Assembly: GCA_037074615.1 (NCBI GenBank)
Contig: CM073560.1
Location: 1,805,501 to 1,869,500 of the forward strand
DNA from: Leucaena leucocephala
Taxonomy: Eukaryota > Streptophyta > Magnoliopsida > Fabales > Fabaceae
DNA length: 64,000 nt
Reading direction: 5' to 3'
The notes beneath the pieces were generated by a model that saw only the letters and a program-made list of their open reading frames with translations, did not search any database and had not been told where the DNA came from. The position numbers were made by a program, and so were the translations under genes. Positions 47,157-61,029 of this stretch are shown piece after piece; positions within the stretch are counted from its first letter, which is position 1; every line of letters starts with the position of its first letter.

Positions 47157-50091
47157 TATTAGCCTCTCTCTTGCGGGGCGGATGAGAGATAACAGAGCGA
47201 GATTGGATTGGGAGTGATACTTGACCTGTGGGAGGCACACGCTCCTTGAGGATGAGATATCGGAGGGCAAGAACGCTAAGCGTGCCACGTGAAATAAGAA
47301 AGGTTGGTGTGCATTGAATTTTTCAGTTTTATTTCCATTTCGTGTAAATTTTGCTGGCCTCATATCTATACTATTCATAGTCTAGTTACTCCCTCAATTG
47401 CCAATGAATCTTAGCTTAAATGACATCACCCCAACCACCTTATTAGGAAGGTTGGGGATCTATTCCCATGTAACCAAGGAGGGAGTGTATATCACATTTG
47501 GATTTGTGGGTGAGTCCCCCTTATAGTAAAAGAAAAAACACAGTAGAGCAATACCATTTGAGTCAAGGTTCATTGACTTTTTTTAAAAAGAAAATAAATA
47601 AATATTAGAATGACTAAGATACTCTTATTATATAAACAGTTATAGACTACGAGAGTTTTGCATGCGGGAGGACAGATAATAAAAATAATTTTTTTATCAA
47701 AATCTCTCCATAAATTTAGTGAAAATTTGGGGATAAGACTGAGACTTACCCCATTTTTCTTCTTATTTTTTTTTCTATTTTCTCTTTTGTTCAAACAAAA
47801 GAAAATTTATTTTCTCTCTAATTTTTTACCCTATTTTTCTTTCCTCCCCTCTTTTCCCTCAATCCAAGCAGAGCGTAAATGTACCGTTACTTCATATTAA
47901 TGGGAGGCCGTAAATATGAAAAAAAAATATAACTCTTTTATAAAGAGTACTTTTATTGTGGGGAGAGAGTGTGGGTGAAAGGGGGAAGTTAAACAGTAGA
48001 AAAAAGAGATTTTTTTTATAATTTATCTTGATAATAAGTATAATGATATTAATGTGGGTAATTAAATATTGATAAAATATAAATTAATAAAAAAATTCGA
48101 GACAACTTCTAACTATCTTTTTTTAAATAAAACAACTCATAAAAAATGTCTCTCATAAAAAAAGGGATAGGGAGAGTATTCTTAACTTGGGGTAAATTAT
48201 GAAACAACCTCCGAAGAATTATCTAAAAATATCCCTTAAAAAACTATATAATTACGTATAAATAAAAATGATAAAAAATGACATAAATAAAGAGAGAGAG
48301 CGTGTGTATCAATTTTCAAGAACGGGGGAAATTATATTAGCTTACCATAGGGAAAGGGCATATTATTCAATGATACAATAGGATCCCCACTCTAAATGGT
48401 TAATGGAGTTTTTTAAGGAAAAAAAAATCCTACCATACAAAAGGGATGATTTAGTCAAGATAACTTATTATAAGCTAAGCTAATTTTCGAACAAAAAAAT
48501 TATTAAAGTTTGGGTCTAGTGAGCTTAAAATTTCAGGTTTAAATTTATAGAATTCGAGTTAAAACATTACATATCTAATGAGTTTTTGAGCTTAAGTAGT
48601 TTTTTATTTAGTGAAGGTGGGTGAAAATATCAAGAATAGAGGATGCAAAATTGCAAAATTTACATGCCCAGTCGCTATAATATGGCTTCACCACTATTAA
48701 AGTTTGCATTTAAGTTATCAATTTAGGTTGATGTGAGTAATGAATGATTGGGGACTCCTCTTAATATCTTTAGAGGGATGTATTCTCTTTTTATACTATT
48801 GATAAGATATAACAGTTTTTTTTTTTATAAAAATAAAAATAGAAATAGAAATAGAAGTAATAGTGAAATTATGCAAAAAATAAGTTTTAAAAATATATTT
48901 GGTACGACAAAAATGAGTATAGAATTTATGTATATATTTTTTATAACTTGAAAATCTAAAATATTTTTTATAACTTAGAAAGTTAAAATTTTTCAAAAAT
49001 TTTATAATTTGGGACATAATAGTCTAAAATATTTTACTTCTATTTCTATTATTTTATTTTTTAATTTTCTTGATGAAACTGAAATGATCCAAAATATTAG
49101 AGATAAAAATAAAAGTTACTTCCATTATATTTTTTATTTCTATTGTAACAAACATACCCTTTATGTTTTGGCCTATAAAAAACGGACAATCATATCATGA
49201 TAAATTATATCAAAATTAGTGTCCCATGCATTATACAAAGTTTGATAAATAAGTTGTATTATTCATAATTCAGTAAATAATATAATTTATTTTAAAATTT
49301 TTATTGTGTATATTACTCCTCCAATTTTAAATATAAAACTTAATTTACTATAAATTAGATATTATATATAAGATAAAAAAAGTAATATATATGTATTAAG
49401 CATGATTAGTCCAAATATTATTTATTTGAAAATCATAGGATATACAAGATTCCTACCAAACTTTGGCTTATATTTAATCATAATACTATACTTATTTAAT
49501 TTTCCACACCAATTATTAGTATAAAAGGAAGACAATTCCATCATACTCTAACTAAATAAATAACAACGTTTTCTTTTTGAATGTTATACTTAAAGGACCC
49601 AAATATGTATAAAAAGTTGACAACTTCCACCAATGGCCATAAAATTAAAAATTGTTTAGACGTAGTAATTAGACCACCCACCAAAAGAAAATTATAATAA
49701 TACTGGAAATGTTAGCTTTCCTTCGTCTTCAATTTCACTCGTCAGGCGGAAATGGAACTCCACAGAACTTAAATTACAAAAAAGTCCTCATGCTTCTTCG
49801 GCCTGCTGTCTCTGTCACTGAAACCTTTTTGTAATTTCGTCTTAATTTTTTTCTGTTCTCGTGAGATCTTTCCCCCGCTGTCTCCTGGATCCCGCCCCTA
49901 AGCAATCAAAACTGCAAATCGCGTAACGACCTTCCGAAACAATACTTCTCCAAGTTTCAAAGATCGAATCTTCGCTTCAAGTGTTTCCTTTTGCTGAATC
50001 CCTCCCTGTTGATTTTTAGTCTTAGCTTTTCAATGCTTCAGTTGAATTGAATTGCATTCTCTGAAAAAATCCGATACTTGCATTGAATTTG
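47157..50091. other. Intergenic between divergent NEET and KEA genes, 2.9 kb
   Basis: Holds the 5' leaders of both genes. The segment 49720-50091 is pyrimidine-rich and likely the KEA promoter and leader. The middle is AT-rich. A repeat-like stretch at 48815-49165 resembles sequence near 35960-36110. No gene is seen. Confidence 0.55.
48815..49165. repeat. AT-rich dispersed repeat, unclassified
   Basis: The segment around 48850-48950 (aataagttttaaaaatatatttggt...) resembles 35985-36060 (aataagttttaaaaatttattt...). Outer parts, ataaaaataaaaatagaaa on the left and tattttttatttctattg on the right, are loosely inverted complements. It may be a decayed MITE family. Limits are approximate. Confidence 0.35.
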
Positions 50092-53000
50092 ATGGCAGTT
50101 ATAGTCCCCAAGACATGGGGGATGTTTGGATTCTGGTGCTATGTTTTGACCATCGCAGTTTGTGCGAGGGTTTGTGATCCCGCCAGATCGGAGAAGGAAG
50201 TACGAGAAAGGTTCTATGGGAGTATGCCGAACTCATCTTCATCGGATTCTGGTGATGGCAGCTTGGCTAAAATGTTCGATCGTGTCCTTGAGAAAGAATT
50301 TTCCGAGAATGACCAGCCTGAAGGTTTTTATTTTCTCTTCCCACTTTGCTATTTCATATTTTTTTTCAATGATCTTGGGGAGTTGGGCCTGGATCTATTT
50401 CATTTTTTTGCTTATTGTTTCTCCTTTTTTCTTTTGTTTTTTTTTGGGGAACTGCTTCTTGTTTTTCTATCGTCTGCTTGGTTCTGGAGAATAGAGCACA
50501 AAAGTAGTTGCTTTTTTTTTTGTTGTAATTTTTTAATTAACCTATATATAAAAATAGTTGGTTGAATGAACATCTTTCATGCCCAAATGTCAAGAAAACT
50601 TATAGAGGTTGTGCTCGATATCAATTTTACTTCCCCAAAGTTACTTGTTCTGTTCTTGTACCAGTGTGTATTTGTTAGCCGGTGAATTGTACCATTACTT
50701 TGTGTTTTGGGAATAAATGATTTGATAGCATTGTCCTCTATATACTATGTTTAATTTTATTTCTCATTCCTGACTCATCTAAGTTTCATGTTCACTGTGC
50801 ATAACATGAATCACGGAGCTCATAGATTTGTTTAAAGCATTAATGAATTTTAATTATTCTCTTCCATCTTTACCAGGATCTGATAAGAGTAGCTTCAACA
50901 GTACTGTAGCTGATCAACAGGTACCCCTATTTTTGTGTGCATAGTTTGCACAAATATTTTGTGCTGTAAATTCTTTTAGTTATTGATTGTAGAAGAAAAA
51001 AGCATTTTATTGTGCAGAAAAATAATGTTTTCATTGCCATATGCTGGTCAATTTAATATAACAAGCCACAACAAAAAAACTTACAAAAATAAACGTAAGG
51101 AGGGATGACTCTATCACTGAAAGTTGGTTGTTTTGTACAGCACTTGTACTGTGTTTCTCAAATCTTAGCCGCTCAGATTCATTTTGTGACAGCTTATTGC
51201 CTTTCGTATCTATAATGAAGAAACATAATCTTTTATTGATAGTCGAACTGTGTTATTGTTTTAAATGTGAGTTATAGACATTTTGTTCATATTTTTGCAG
51301 GCTGTACTGGAGACTGTAGCTAAAATTACTCATGATAAAGGCAATAGAAATGATACTCAGGAGGGAAAGTATGACATGTTACTAATAAACTAGTTACTTA
51401 TAATGGGTGATTATATGTAGTTTTCTTTAATTATCAGAAGGTCCTTTGTCTTTTATATTGAATTCCCCCCCCCCCCCCTATCAGTGTTACCAGATCATTT
51501 CAATTTCAAGATGTGTTCTCCCTGGAGAATGAAGATTCTGATGATTCAACAACCTTGATTGACAGAAAGGTGTTCTGACTTGTGATGCAAAGCCTTAGTT
51601 GGTTTATACATTATGCTTTTAAATTATTAGTTTTCATCCAACTCATTTATCTGTTTATCCTAATTCATGACAGGACAATGTTTTTGTGATGTCAAACAAG
51701 AAATCCAAATACCCAGTACTTCAGGTGGATTTAAGGTTGACATTTATTATGACTTCTTTTCTTGTAATTTATTTTCAATAATAGAATGTTCTAAAAAAAT
51801 CAGATATAACTCCGGCAAAATGCTAGATTTCTAGGCATGCTTTGTTTTTGTTTTTTTTTAGTTTTTGGAAATAAGTTTCAGTTGTTGATGGATCTGCATG
51901 GCAAGTTAATCTTATTATAGGTAATTTTGTGTCCGTATTGGTCACCATCAAGAAAATTGTGCAGAATGGAAAAACCAATACTTCCCCCTATTATTTGTTT
52001 TTGTTTTGGAGAATAAAATGGGTACCACATTTTCTGTATTTGTTCAATGAAGGTGTTATAAAATGCGTTGGAGTTATGTCGCACTTCATTAAAATGAAGG
52101 GCTTTTGCCTTTGCTAATTATGTTACTTCTAACTGAATGGTATTGCTTCAAATTCATGCAGATTAATATCAGATTTGGTGGTTGTGATAGTTTCTGCAGC
52201 CATTGGTGGAATTCTCTTTTCCTGTTTGGGCCAACCGGTCTGTATTTTGCTATAGTAGCTAATTATTGTATCTGGGACTTCTCTTTTTTATATTTTTTAA
52301 TTGATTGCTCATCCAACATTGTCTATTGGTATCTTTAAGCGTTTTATTTGATTGTTACAGAAAAAAACGTGATCTATAAAATGGGAATGCTGAGGTTCAG
52401 TCTTCTAATATTTTACCCATATTGTAGGTCATTGTGGGCTATCTCCTTGCCGGCTCCCTTATTGGACCTGGGGGATTGAATTTTATTAGTGAAATGGTAC
52501 AGGTATGTCAATAAAACATCGCTTGAGATCATCTTTAGCAGAAGTAATTTAGCTGTAGCTATTTCTTTGCTATGCCTAGTCTGGTCTCTCCTGTTTTCAA
52601 AATTTATGGTTCATAATTTCTGTTGGAGATTCTGTTGCCATTTTTAGAGGAAACTTTTATCATTAGTCAATATCTTCTGAGTTTCTTGTGAAATTTGGAT
52701 TTGTTTATTGCAACTAGTAATGATGATCATCTAATGTTTACACTGCTATTAAATGATTCTTCACCCCAACCATAGCCTATAGAATAAGGATTTGGACCTC
52801 AAAATATGACCCCAAGGCATTAACTTACAAAGTGCAAATTCAGACCTTGACCATGGGCCATAAAGATTACAAAACAAAAGTTTATGATAAACAAAGTGAA
52901 ACAGGAAGACTGAAGATAAGCTGATCTAATCAATTTCTTCTGCTAATAACTCATTAATCAGACCTACGATGCGATTCCTGAGCCAAATGTGGGGAGCTTG

Positions 53001-56000
53001 CCCATCTAGTTTCGATCCTTATCAGTTTTTGGAGATATAATGTGGCAATATTTTATCAATATCAACCATCAACTTTTGCATATTTTGATGTAATTCTGTC
53101 ATAGAATATTTTGAAAGAAAGTGTAACACCAGGGTTTATTGCATAGTGTTTTTATTATGTGTTATCATAGTTCAATCATTTTGTGTTTGATGGCTACTGA
53201 ACTCTTTTTTATATACAGGTTGAAACTGTTGCACAGTTTGGGGTTGTTTTTCTTCTGTTTGCTCTGGGGCTGGAGTTCTCTTTGTCAAAGGTTTGATCTT
53301 TGTCCTGTAAAAGCTTCTTTTGCATAAAGCTATTCTGAGATTTTTATCCATGCAGTTAAAAGCTGTGGGGCCTGTTGCTGTTTTGGGTGGACTGCTTCAA
53401 ATTGTGACATTTATGTTCATGTGCGGCATTCTTACCATGGTATGGCAGTGGTTACATTTTAATGTAGATTTTGAAAGAAGCTATGAGCTATGATTGTTTC
53501 TAAATCGAAACCGAACATTTCTATCCTCATGCTTTGCAGTTATTTGGAGCCAAGTTGTCAGAAGGTGTATTTGTTGGTTCCTTTCTGTCCATGTCATCAA
53601 CAGCAGTGGTAATAAAAACATACTGTCCTACATTTTCCCTAAAATTACAAATGACGTCTTATTTATTTGTCATTAGGGCTGATTAGATTCTAAGCAAGAT
53701 TTTAACTTTGTCTTCTATCTTTTACCAGGTAGTGAAATTTTTGGTGGAGCGCAACATAAATAATTCTCTTCATGGTCAAGTGACAATTGGAACTCTTATT
53801 TTTCAGGTGTTTTCCAAGTTGTGATTGATCAAATGGTTTATCTATCTTGCATATCATTCATTCTTTTGCCCTTTTTTATTAGGATTGTGCAGTGGGTTTA
53901 CTCTTTGCTTTGCTCCCAGTTTTGGGTGGCACCAGTGGTCTTTTACAAGGAATAATTTCAATTGGAAAGTTGTAAGTCTGTCATGTGCATTTATATTTCC
54001 TCTTGTTTTATTTTTTCATTCACAAAGTTTCTCTCTCTTTCATGACTCAACATAATTAACCTCTTGTACTGTTTGTGTAAGCCAACTGACACTTATGATG
54101 TTACTATACCCTTTTCACAAGTTTTTATTTTGCTGTATGTTGAATCTTTGTAGAAACTGTAGTCATTGAGGTATCATCTGATCTAACTATTTCCAAATTC
54201 AGGTTGCTAGTATTGTCCATGTATCTCACAGTGATATCTATGTTGTGTTGGTCGTTTGTTCCCTTCTTTCTAAAATTGATGATGCAGCTGTCATCTCAGG
54301 TGATTCTCAAAAACACGTGCGCCCACACACACACACACACACACAAGTACATTAGTCTGAGACCGATGAGCTATATATTGATTTGTTTTTTCTTTTCTTG
54401 TACTCCAGACAAATGAACTTTATCAGCTAGCCGCTGTGGCATTCTGCTTACTATCAGCATGGGTGAGATAATGCACCCCAGTCAGTAATTGTTTTTGGGG
54501 CCAAATTAGTTAGTAACATTGGCTGCTCATCTTTCCTCACTTTATTCTATTATAACTAAGAAGAAGAAAAATAATTCTTTCTCATGCATGAGCAGACATT
54601 TGTTTACCACTCCTATTACAATTTTTTTAGAAAGTATTAAAGGTAAACATGTAGGTGAGCCTCCATAATTACTGAAGCATGAAAAGGCTGATAAGGTTAA
54701 TTCAACCAATGTCTCCATTTTGAGCAAGCAAATAACTGCAGCACCATATTATTTTTTGTGCCAGAAACTTCTAAATCCTTGAAGTAGTAGTCAAATATCA
54801 TTTTGATGTTTTGAAATCTCTTTTCAGTGCAGTGACAAGCTTGGCCTTAGCCTTGAGCTGGGTTCATTTGTTGCTGGTGTTATGATTTCTACAACAGACT
54901 TTGCACAGCATACTTTGGACCAGGTACTCTTAGGTTGATTTGCTGATTCTATGTTTAAGGAATGTTTTGGTTGTGATAAAAAAGGTTACATCTGACATGA
55001 TACATAAATATATTGTAGGTGGAACCAATTCGTAACCTGTTTGCAGCTCTCTTCCTCTCAAGTATTGGAATGCTTATACATGTGCATTTCCTATGGAACC
55101 ATGTAGATATCTTGCTGGCATCTGTTATCCTTGTTATAGTTGTTAAGACTGCTGTTGCTGCTGTTGTTACTAAAGCCTTTGGTTATAGTGTTCGGACATC
55201 ATTTCTGGTAAGTTGCCACAACTTTTTGGATGATAGTTTGTTCACTAACATTTTCATGAGTACTGAATGTCCGTTTTCATGACAATTTAGGTTGGGACTT
55301 CACTTGCTCAGATTGGAGAGTTTGCCTTTGTTCTCCTCAGCCGTGCTTCAAATCTTCATCTTGTTGAGGTTCTTCTCTCTTCTTGTCTTACTGTTTCACA
55401 TCACAGATTGTCATGCTGCTTAGCTCCTCAGATTTCCATCTGACGGAAATTGCTGGTCTTCTTCTGTGCATGCTTTGTTTCTGCAGTGTTACATATCACA
55501 CCTTGCAAGATATACGTTAATTAATCTGTGTTGCCGATATGTCAATTAAGATTGATGGGAACAACCCCATCAATCTGTTCTGACAAGTGATGAGTCATGC
55601 CCATAATCAGTAGAGATCATTTAGATATTAAACAACTATAGGGACATGAGCAATTTTTTTTTACTTGGCTGCAAGCTATTAAAGAGGCTAATCTGAGTCC
55701 GTGAAGGATGCGCAATTAAAAAGGATTTCACTGCTATGCCTAGAATGAACTGCCAGTAAATTGCAAAGAATATAGATTCTTGTGAGATGAAAGACACTTG
55801 CCATTACTTATAATATCTTGCACTAATCACGCTTCTGTTATTGGATGCATTGCCTTTTCCATTCTTCATGCAGTCATTGAGAAGAATTTTCATATTTTTT
55901 GCTAATTAATTGCACCTATCATCACAGGAGAAAATGTATCTTCTTCTCCTTGGGACGACAGCTCTTAGTCTGGTAAGTTTCATTGCCTGACAAGTCACCC

Positions 56001-56539
56001 GGTTTTTTCATAATGTTTAACTTCATCGAAAAATCAAAATATTAACCTGATAACTGCTGATTTCCAGGTTACAACCCCTCTATTGTTCAAATTGATACCT
56101 GCTGTAATGAATCTTGGTGTTCTGATGCACTGGTTCCCCCCAGAGAGTAATGGACGAACCGCTGCACAGAATGAGGTAATATGCCCTTGACATGTATATG
56201 AGCCAGATAATTACATTCACTCGCGAGTCAGCAGGTAGCCAGTGAATTTCAGTTTCTCACTAGACTCGACATGCCACAACTTAAAAGGCGTGATCTTTTT
56301 TCTTCTTTTTAATTTTACTTTATTTCAAAGATTAGATGTTCTATCCTTGATTAGGCTGGCTATGTTTTTTGTTTTTCGGGGTTACATAGGAGGTCCGTGA
56401 TCTGGAGAGGAAAGTTAGGAAAGGATAAAATAGGAGAAGGGGTTGAACCCAAGACATACACCTCACTAACTTCTTGCCAAGTTCTATATATGCGAAGATG
56501 TTTGTTGAAAGCTGCTAGTTCTGCAATTACTTGAAATTT

Positions 56540-56576
<37 letters not shown>

Positions 56577-57007
56577 ATTTGGGAGAATTTCAGTAAAGCC
56601 CCACAGAAGCAACATAATTTACAATAGGTCCCAAAAGAGTTTGAAATTTCAGTATTTAAGAACAAAAATGAAATTATAATACCTATTGGAAATTTTGTTG
56701 CTTTGGTGGGACTGAACTGAAATGATCCTTTTGATTTATTACATTTCCCCTTTTTTAGACTTATATTTACTACATTTATAGAATTAGCTTGTGCAGCATG
56801 TTGACATGTCTAGTAATATATATGTCCTTGACATGTATAGCCTCAGCTTCATTTGCTATGAACCTTTGGCATCCTTGGGGCCATGCCTACAGCAACACTG
56901 GAAAAACCAAGGATGCTTTGCACTTAAAGATGGGTTATTATAACCACCTCTGTCTCTTGTTCTAACAGGAGAAAGCTTCCATGATTGAAGTGAAAGGAAC
57001 GTTGTGA
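50092..57007 (+). CDS. K+ efflux antiporter, KEA4/5/6 type (CPA2)
   Basis: Endomembrane K+/H+ antiporter of the CPA2 superfamily; plant KEA4-6 proteins act in Golgi and related compartments in pH and K+ balance. Twenty exons inferred, from 50092-50323 to 56969-57007, all GT-AG and in frame, giving 1,740 nt and 579 aa. The start codon is ATG 50092 (MAVIVPKTWG), followed by a signal-peptide-like hydrophobic stretch. Residues about 40-165 are an acidic, Ser-rich luminal region (SLAKMFDRVLEKEFSENDQPEG, FSLENEDSDDSTTLID). The transporter part then begins at DLVVVIVSAAIGGI and has 10 or more membrane spans, including GYLLAGSLIGPGGLNFISEM, QFGVVFLLFALGLEFSL, LSMSSTAVVVKFL and LFLSSIGMLIHVHFLW. No C-terminal NAD-binding KTN domain is present, as in KEA4-6. 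Exon coordinates in between: 50877-50920, 51301-51368, 51485-51569, 51674-51735, 52162-52237, 52428-52502, 53219-53290, 53356-53439, 53540-53608, 53729-53806, 53883-53971, 54203-54299, 54409-54462, 54828-54923, 55019-55207, 55291-55368, 55928-55972, 56068-56175. Confidence 0.95.
51466..51478. repeat. Poly(C) tract at KEA intron 3 end
   Basis: A run of about 13 C lies just before the acceptor of intron 3 (tatcag, ending 51484), acting in place of the usual T-rich polypyrimidine tract. Confidence 0.85.
54324..54345. repeat. (AC)n microsatellite in KEA intron 13
   Basis: About 11 AC units in the short intron between the exons ending 54299 and starting 54409. Confidence 0.9.
56544..56575. repeat. 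(CT)n microsatellite in KEA intron 19
   Basis: About 15 CT units, immediately left of the MITE-like element in the same intron. Confidence 0.9.
56580..56738. mobile_element. Short MITE-like inverted repeat in KEA intron 19
   Basis: The left arm (gaatttcagtaaagccccac...caacataatttacaatagg) and the complement of the right arm (tcatttcagttcagtcccac...caacaaaatttccaatagg) pair over about 50 bp around a short centre. It has no coding capacity. The target-site duplication is not clear. Its arm start resembles that of the element at 17191. Confidence 0.55.
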
Positions 57008-58310
57008 TTCTCACCAAAGTTCCTATTGAATTCAGCGTTTCTTCTTCTACACTGTTTCAACTGCAAGTTCTATCGCTGATATTTCAGATGAAGTCTGTAT
57101 ATTCACTGCTAATGAAACTCACTGGCAAGCCTAACGTGAATAGGCATAGAATTTTTGTCTATATTCTTTGGATAGTGTATATAAGAAAAGAAATTATAGG
57201 CCGACGGACGCTAGTTAGCTATTTTCTTCTATATAGTGCCTTCATATTACATGATTGATTCTTAACAAAAAAAAAAAAATATTACATGATTGATGATTGT
57301 CTTAGAAAATTCACTGTTGATGTGTTCAAAAATTTAGTCCATTATTAACGTCATTTCTCTTCATTTTTAACTTTATTCCACAGTATTTCTTCTGGTTTGT
57401 TTCACTCAAAATCTTGCTTGGCCACTTTTATTTTTGTTTTAATTTAAACTTATTAGTCCAAGATATTAGATAGCTGTTACAAAAAAAAATTATTTAAATT
57501 GGAAAATATAATATTGTTAATCAACGTATAATCACCATATATCCTGTGTATTATATTATCATTCTACCATGCAAGTAAATTTAACCAGAGTTAAATTTAT
57601 TGAAAAATAGGTCAAGTTTATCAAAAGTATAAATAAAATTGGGTCCGCCGTTGAAAAATCCATATGACTAATAAGTTACTTTTTTCAAAAATGAGTTTAA
57701 AAAATTAACTGCAATAAAATATTAGAAGAACGTTCAATTGTGATTAGGGGGCACAGGCCCATTGATGATCTTTTCAAATTCCTGATTCGATGAGAGCGAA
57801 CTTAAACTCAGTTTGGAAATGAAAGTTGATATAGACAAAAGAATAAATTTGTATCTTAAAAAGGTAAGAGTTTGATTCCAACTATCGTATACTTTGTAAC
57901 TTAAACATTAGCACCTTGAACTTTTTATTGATATTTTATAGAATTTATACGTAAAGATTAAAATTTTTTTATAATTTATTTAATACAATTTATTAAAATA
58001 ATATTATATATATAACTTTTTAAATAATAATATGTTAAAATAAAAAATTTATGTGATATATATTAACTAAAAATTAATATTTTTATTAACGAAGAGACGA
58101 AATTATTCTAATTTAAATATTTTAGAGTATTAATTATCTCTCTAAAATTAATTTAGATACTAATTATACTACTAAAATATTTTAAAATATTAATTATATT
58201 ACTAAAATTAATTTAAAATATTAATTATATCTTTAAATATTTTAAAATATTAATTGCTCTCCGTTACGGGAACGAACTTTTACGCCTTTATTTATATAGT
58301 AGTTGACATT
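57008..58310. other. Intergenic, KEA 3' end to copia element
   Basis: About 1.3 kb with the KEA 3' UTR at the left. The rest is AT-rich, ending in a degenerate tandem repeat (58110-58255) just before the retrotransposon. No gene is seen. Confidence 0.6.
58110..58255. repeat. Degenerate AT-rich tandem repeat
   Basis: Three to four imperfect copies of a unit of about 40 bp built on tactaaaat...ttaaaatattaattat. It lies directly upstream of the copia 5' LTR, separated by about 55 bp. Confidence 0.65.
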
Positions 58311-58602
58311 TGTTATGAATATTAGAATATAGATGTCCATCTCCATCTCCCTCCACCTCTTCAAATTCCCTAGGTCATTATTCCTTCATTAATTACTAGA
58401 CTCTTCATTACTCCTCTATTAATTACTAGACTCTTCATTACTCCTCCATTAATTACTAGACTCTTCATCTTCAACTTCTATGCCTATAAATAGGGCATGC
58501 CATTTGTGTTGTAAAGAAGGAGAAAGAATATAATATATACTTCTCTCATTTTCTTGTCTCCATCTTTTCTCTCTTTCTAATTTTATTGCTAGTTTTATAA
58601 CA
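58311..58602 (+). repeat. Copia 5' LTR
   Basis: 292 bp, tgttat...ataaca. It holds three imperfect copies of a unit of about 30 bp around attaattactagactcttc and a TATA box (tataaata, 58485-58492). Confidence 0.93.
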
Positions 58603-58783
58603 CGTTATCAGCACGACCGCTCTAGCCAACTGATATTATTGTAAGATCTATCATTGGAAGGTGAGTTTCTATATCACTATTATGTTGAATTGTAGTTTCA
58701 TGTTTGATTATTTTCTAATTACTCAACCTTCTTAACCTAAATCTCCATTTTCAACTTTTGTTATATTTTATGATAATATCATC

Positions 58784-59638
58784 ATGTCGAATCTTACAAA
58801 ACTTGAGTTTGTGGCTCTTGACATGACTGGAAAGAATTATCTATTCTGGATACTAGATGCATTTACTTGATTCTTCCAAAAGCTCGTTATGACTGGATGC
58901 ATTTACGTCTGCAAGATTTTAAATCAGTCAGTGAATATAATTCTGCACTATTTAGAATTAGTTCTCAACTGAAACTATGTGGAGAGAAAATTACTGATGA
59001 TGACATGTTAGAAAGAACATTCTCCACATTTCATGCATCCAATGTGCTCTTGCAATAATAATATCGTGAAAAAGGTTTCAAAAAGTATTCTGAACTGATT
59101 TCTTGCCTTTTGGTGGCTGAACAAAATAATGAGCTTTTAATGAGGAATCATGAATCCCGTCCAACTGGCTCTACTGCATTCCCAGAAGTGAATGTAGTAA
59201 CAAATAAATCATCCCGTGGTCGGGGATATGGACGTGGACGTGGACGCGGCAGTAGCTATATACGAGGCTGTGGTCAATGTGGTCGTGGTCGTGATTCCCA
59301 CTTAAGGTGGGCAAACAATGATGATAACCACAAAAAGGAAAGTAGTGGGAATGATAATTATATTAAAAATTTATGTCATCCTTATGGTGGAAAAGGTCAT
59401 TGGGCTCGTACTTGTCGTACACCAAGACATTTGGTTGAATTATACCAAGAATCGCTCAAAGGAAAAATAAAAATAAAGGCAAAGAGCCAAAGATAGAAAC
59501 AAATTTTGTTGGGAAAGAAAGCGATTCTGATTATAGCAACATGGATGTGACTCATTTAGATGTTGCTAATTTCTTTGTCGATCTTAACAGAAGAATTGAT
59601 CACCTAATTGGTGATGGGAGTGTCCAAAAAATAAGCTA
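58784..59638 (+). pseudogene. Copia gag remnant
   Basis: Starts at ATG 58784 (MSNLTKLEFVALD), but a stop follows near 58870 where a middle part of gag appears deleted. The frame resumes from about 58873 (LPKARYDWMHLRL), is interrupted by two stops near 59056-59061, and then runs through an RG-rich stretch to a zinc-knuckle-like motif at about 59374-59416. That motif reads C-x2-Y instead of C-x2-C, so metal binding is lost. A short frame to 59638 (HLDVANFFVDLNRRIDHL) is the end of this part. Confidence 0.8.
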
Positions 59639-59769
59639 AACTTTTATGATTATGTGTGTTTTCTTTTTGCTATAATAAAGTTATTTTCTTTTATTATTAT
59701 ATTTGCTAATATATTTTTATTATAGTCATATGTGTTATTTTCTTATATATTATTTTGGAAGTATAAAGA

Positions 59770-60928
59770 TGATTGAGGGGTTTGGAAGAGCTAATATATT
59801 GTTACCTGGAGGAACACAATTATACATTGATAGTGCATTTTATTCCTCCAAATCTAACAGGAATTTGTTGAGTTTCAAGGATATCCGCAGAAATGGATAC
59901 CATATTGAAACAACAAATAGAGAAAACCAGGAATATCTTGTTATCACATATATGATTTCTGGTAAAAAATGCACACTGGAAAAATTCCATGCTCTTTCCT
60001 CTGGAATGTACTACACATTTATTAGTACAATTGAAACACATGTTATTGCAAACCAGAAGTTTGCAAGTGAGAAAAAATTTAATATTTGGCATAACCAGTT
60101 AGGCCATCTTGGGACAATAATGATGTGAAGAATAATTGAGAATTCATGTGGACATTTGTTGGGAAGAGAATCAATTCCACAATCTCATATTTTCTCATGT
60201 GCTGCATGTTCTGAAGGAAAATTAATTATTAGACCCTCATCGATAAACATAGAAAGTGAGTCTCTCACTTTTCTAGAACGTATACAGGGAGATATTTGTA
60301 GGCCAATACACCCACCATGTGGACCATTTAGATATTATATGGTTTTAATTGATGCATCAACAAGATGGTCACATGTTTACTTATTATCTTCTCGTAACCT
60401 GGCGTTTGCGAGATTACTTGCTCAACTAATTAGATTGAGAGCACATTTTCCAGATTATCCTATTAAGAAAATACGTCTAGATAATGCTGGTGAATTTATT
60501 TCACAAGCTTTCAATGAGTATTGTATATCTCTGGGAATCGATGTTGAACATCCTATAGCACATGTTCATACACAAAATGGTTTTGCACAATCATTAATTA
60601 AACGTTTGCAGTTGATTGCAAGACCATTGCTTATGAAATCAAATCTCCCAATATATACTTGGAGACATGCAATTGTACATGCAGCGATGTTAATTCGTAT
60701 CAGGCCAACTAGTTATCTTAAGGTCTCCCCTTTACAAATGGTTTTTGGTCAGGAACCAAATATTTCCCATATAAGGACTTTTGAATGTGCGGTATATGTT
60801 CCGATTGCTCCACCACAACGTACTAAAATGGGTCCTCAAAGAAGGATGGGAATATATGTTGGATATGAATCTCCTTCTATAATAAAATATTTAGAGCCAA
60901 CAACAGGAGATTTATTTTCGATTTGCTG
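59770..60928 (+). pseudogene. Copia pre-integrase and integrase remnant
   Basis: The part 59770-60127 shows the GAG-pre-integrase zinc-binding region (FNIWHNQLGHLG) and ends at a TGA. From about 60156 the integrase core continues (AACSEGK; GDICRPI; LIDASTRWSHV; IRLDNAGEF). The third acidic residue of the DD-35-E triad, normally Glu before SxIKRLQ, is Gln here (GFAQSLIKRLQ), a loss of the catalytic site. The frame ends at a TGA at about 60926. Confidence 0.85.
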
Positions 60929-61029
60929 ATTGTCATTTTGACAAATCAAATTTTCCAACATTAGGGGGAGAAAATAAACAGCTGAAAAATAAAGTTAGTT
61001 GGAATGAATTATCATTATCTCATCTTGAT

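Noticed and set aside
50083..50091. Upstream extension of the KEA start
   Set aside because: The frame is open upstream only through a TTG codon; the first ATG is at 50092 and gives the expected N terminus.
56376..56475. Possible antisense SINE with B box gggttcaaccc in KEA intron 19
   Set aside because: The A box is weak and no ends or duplications were found; not enough to call.
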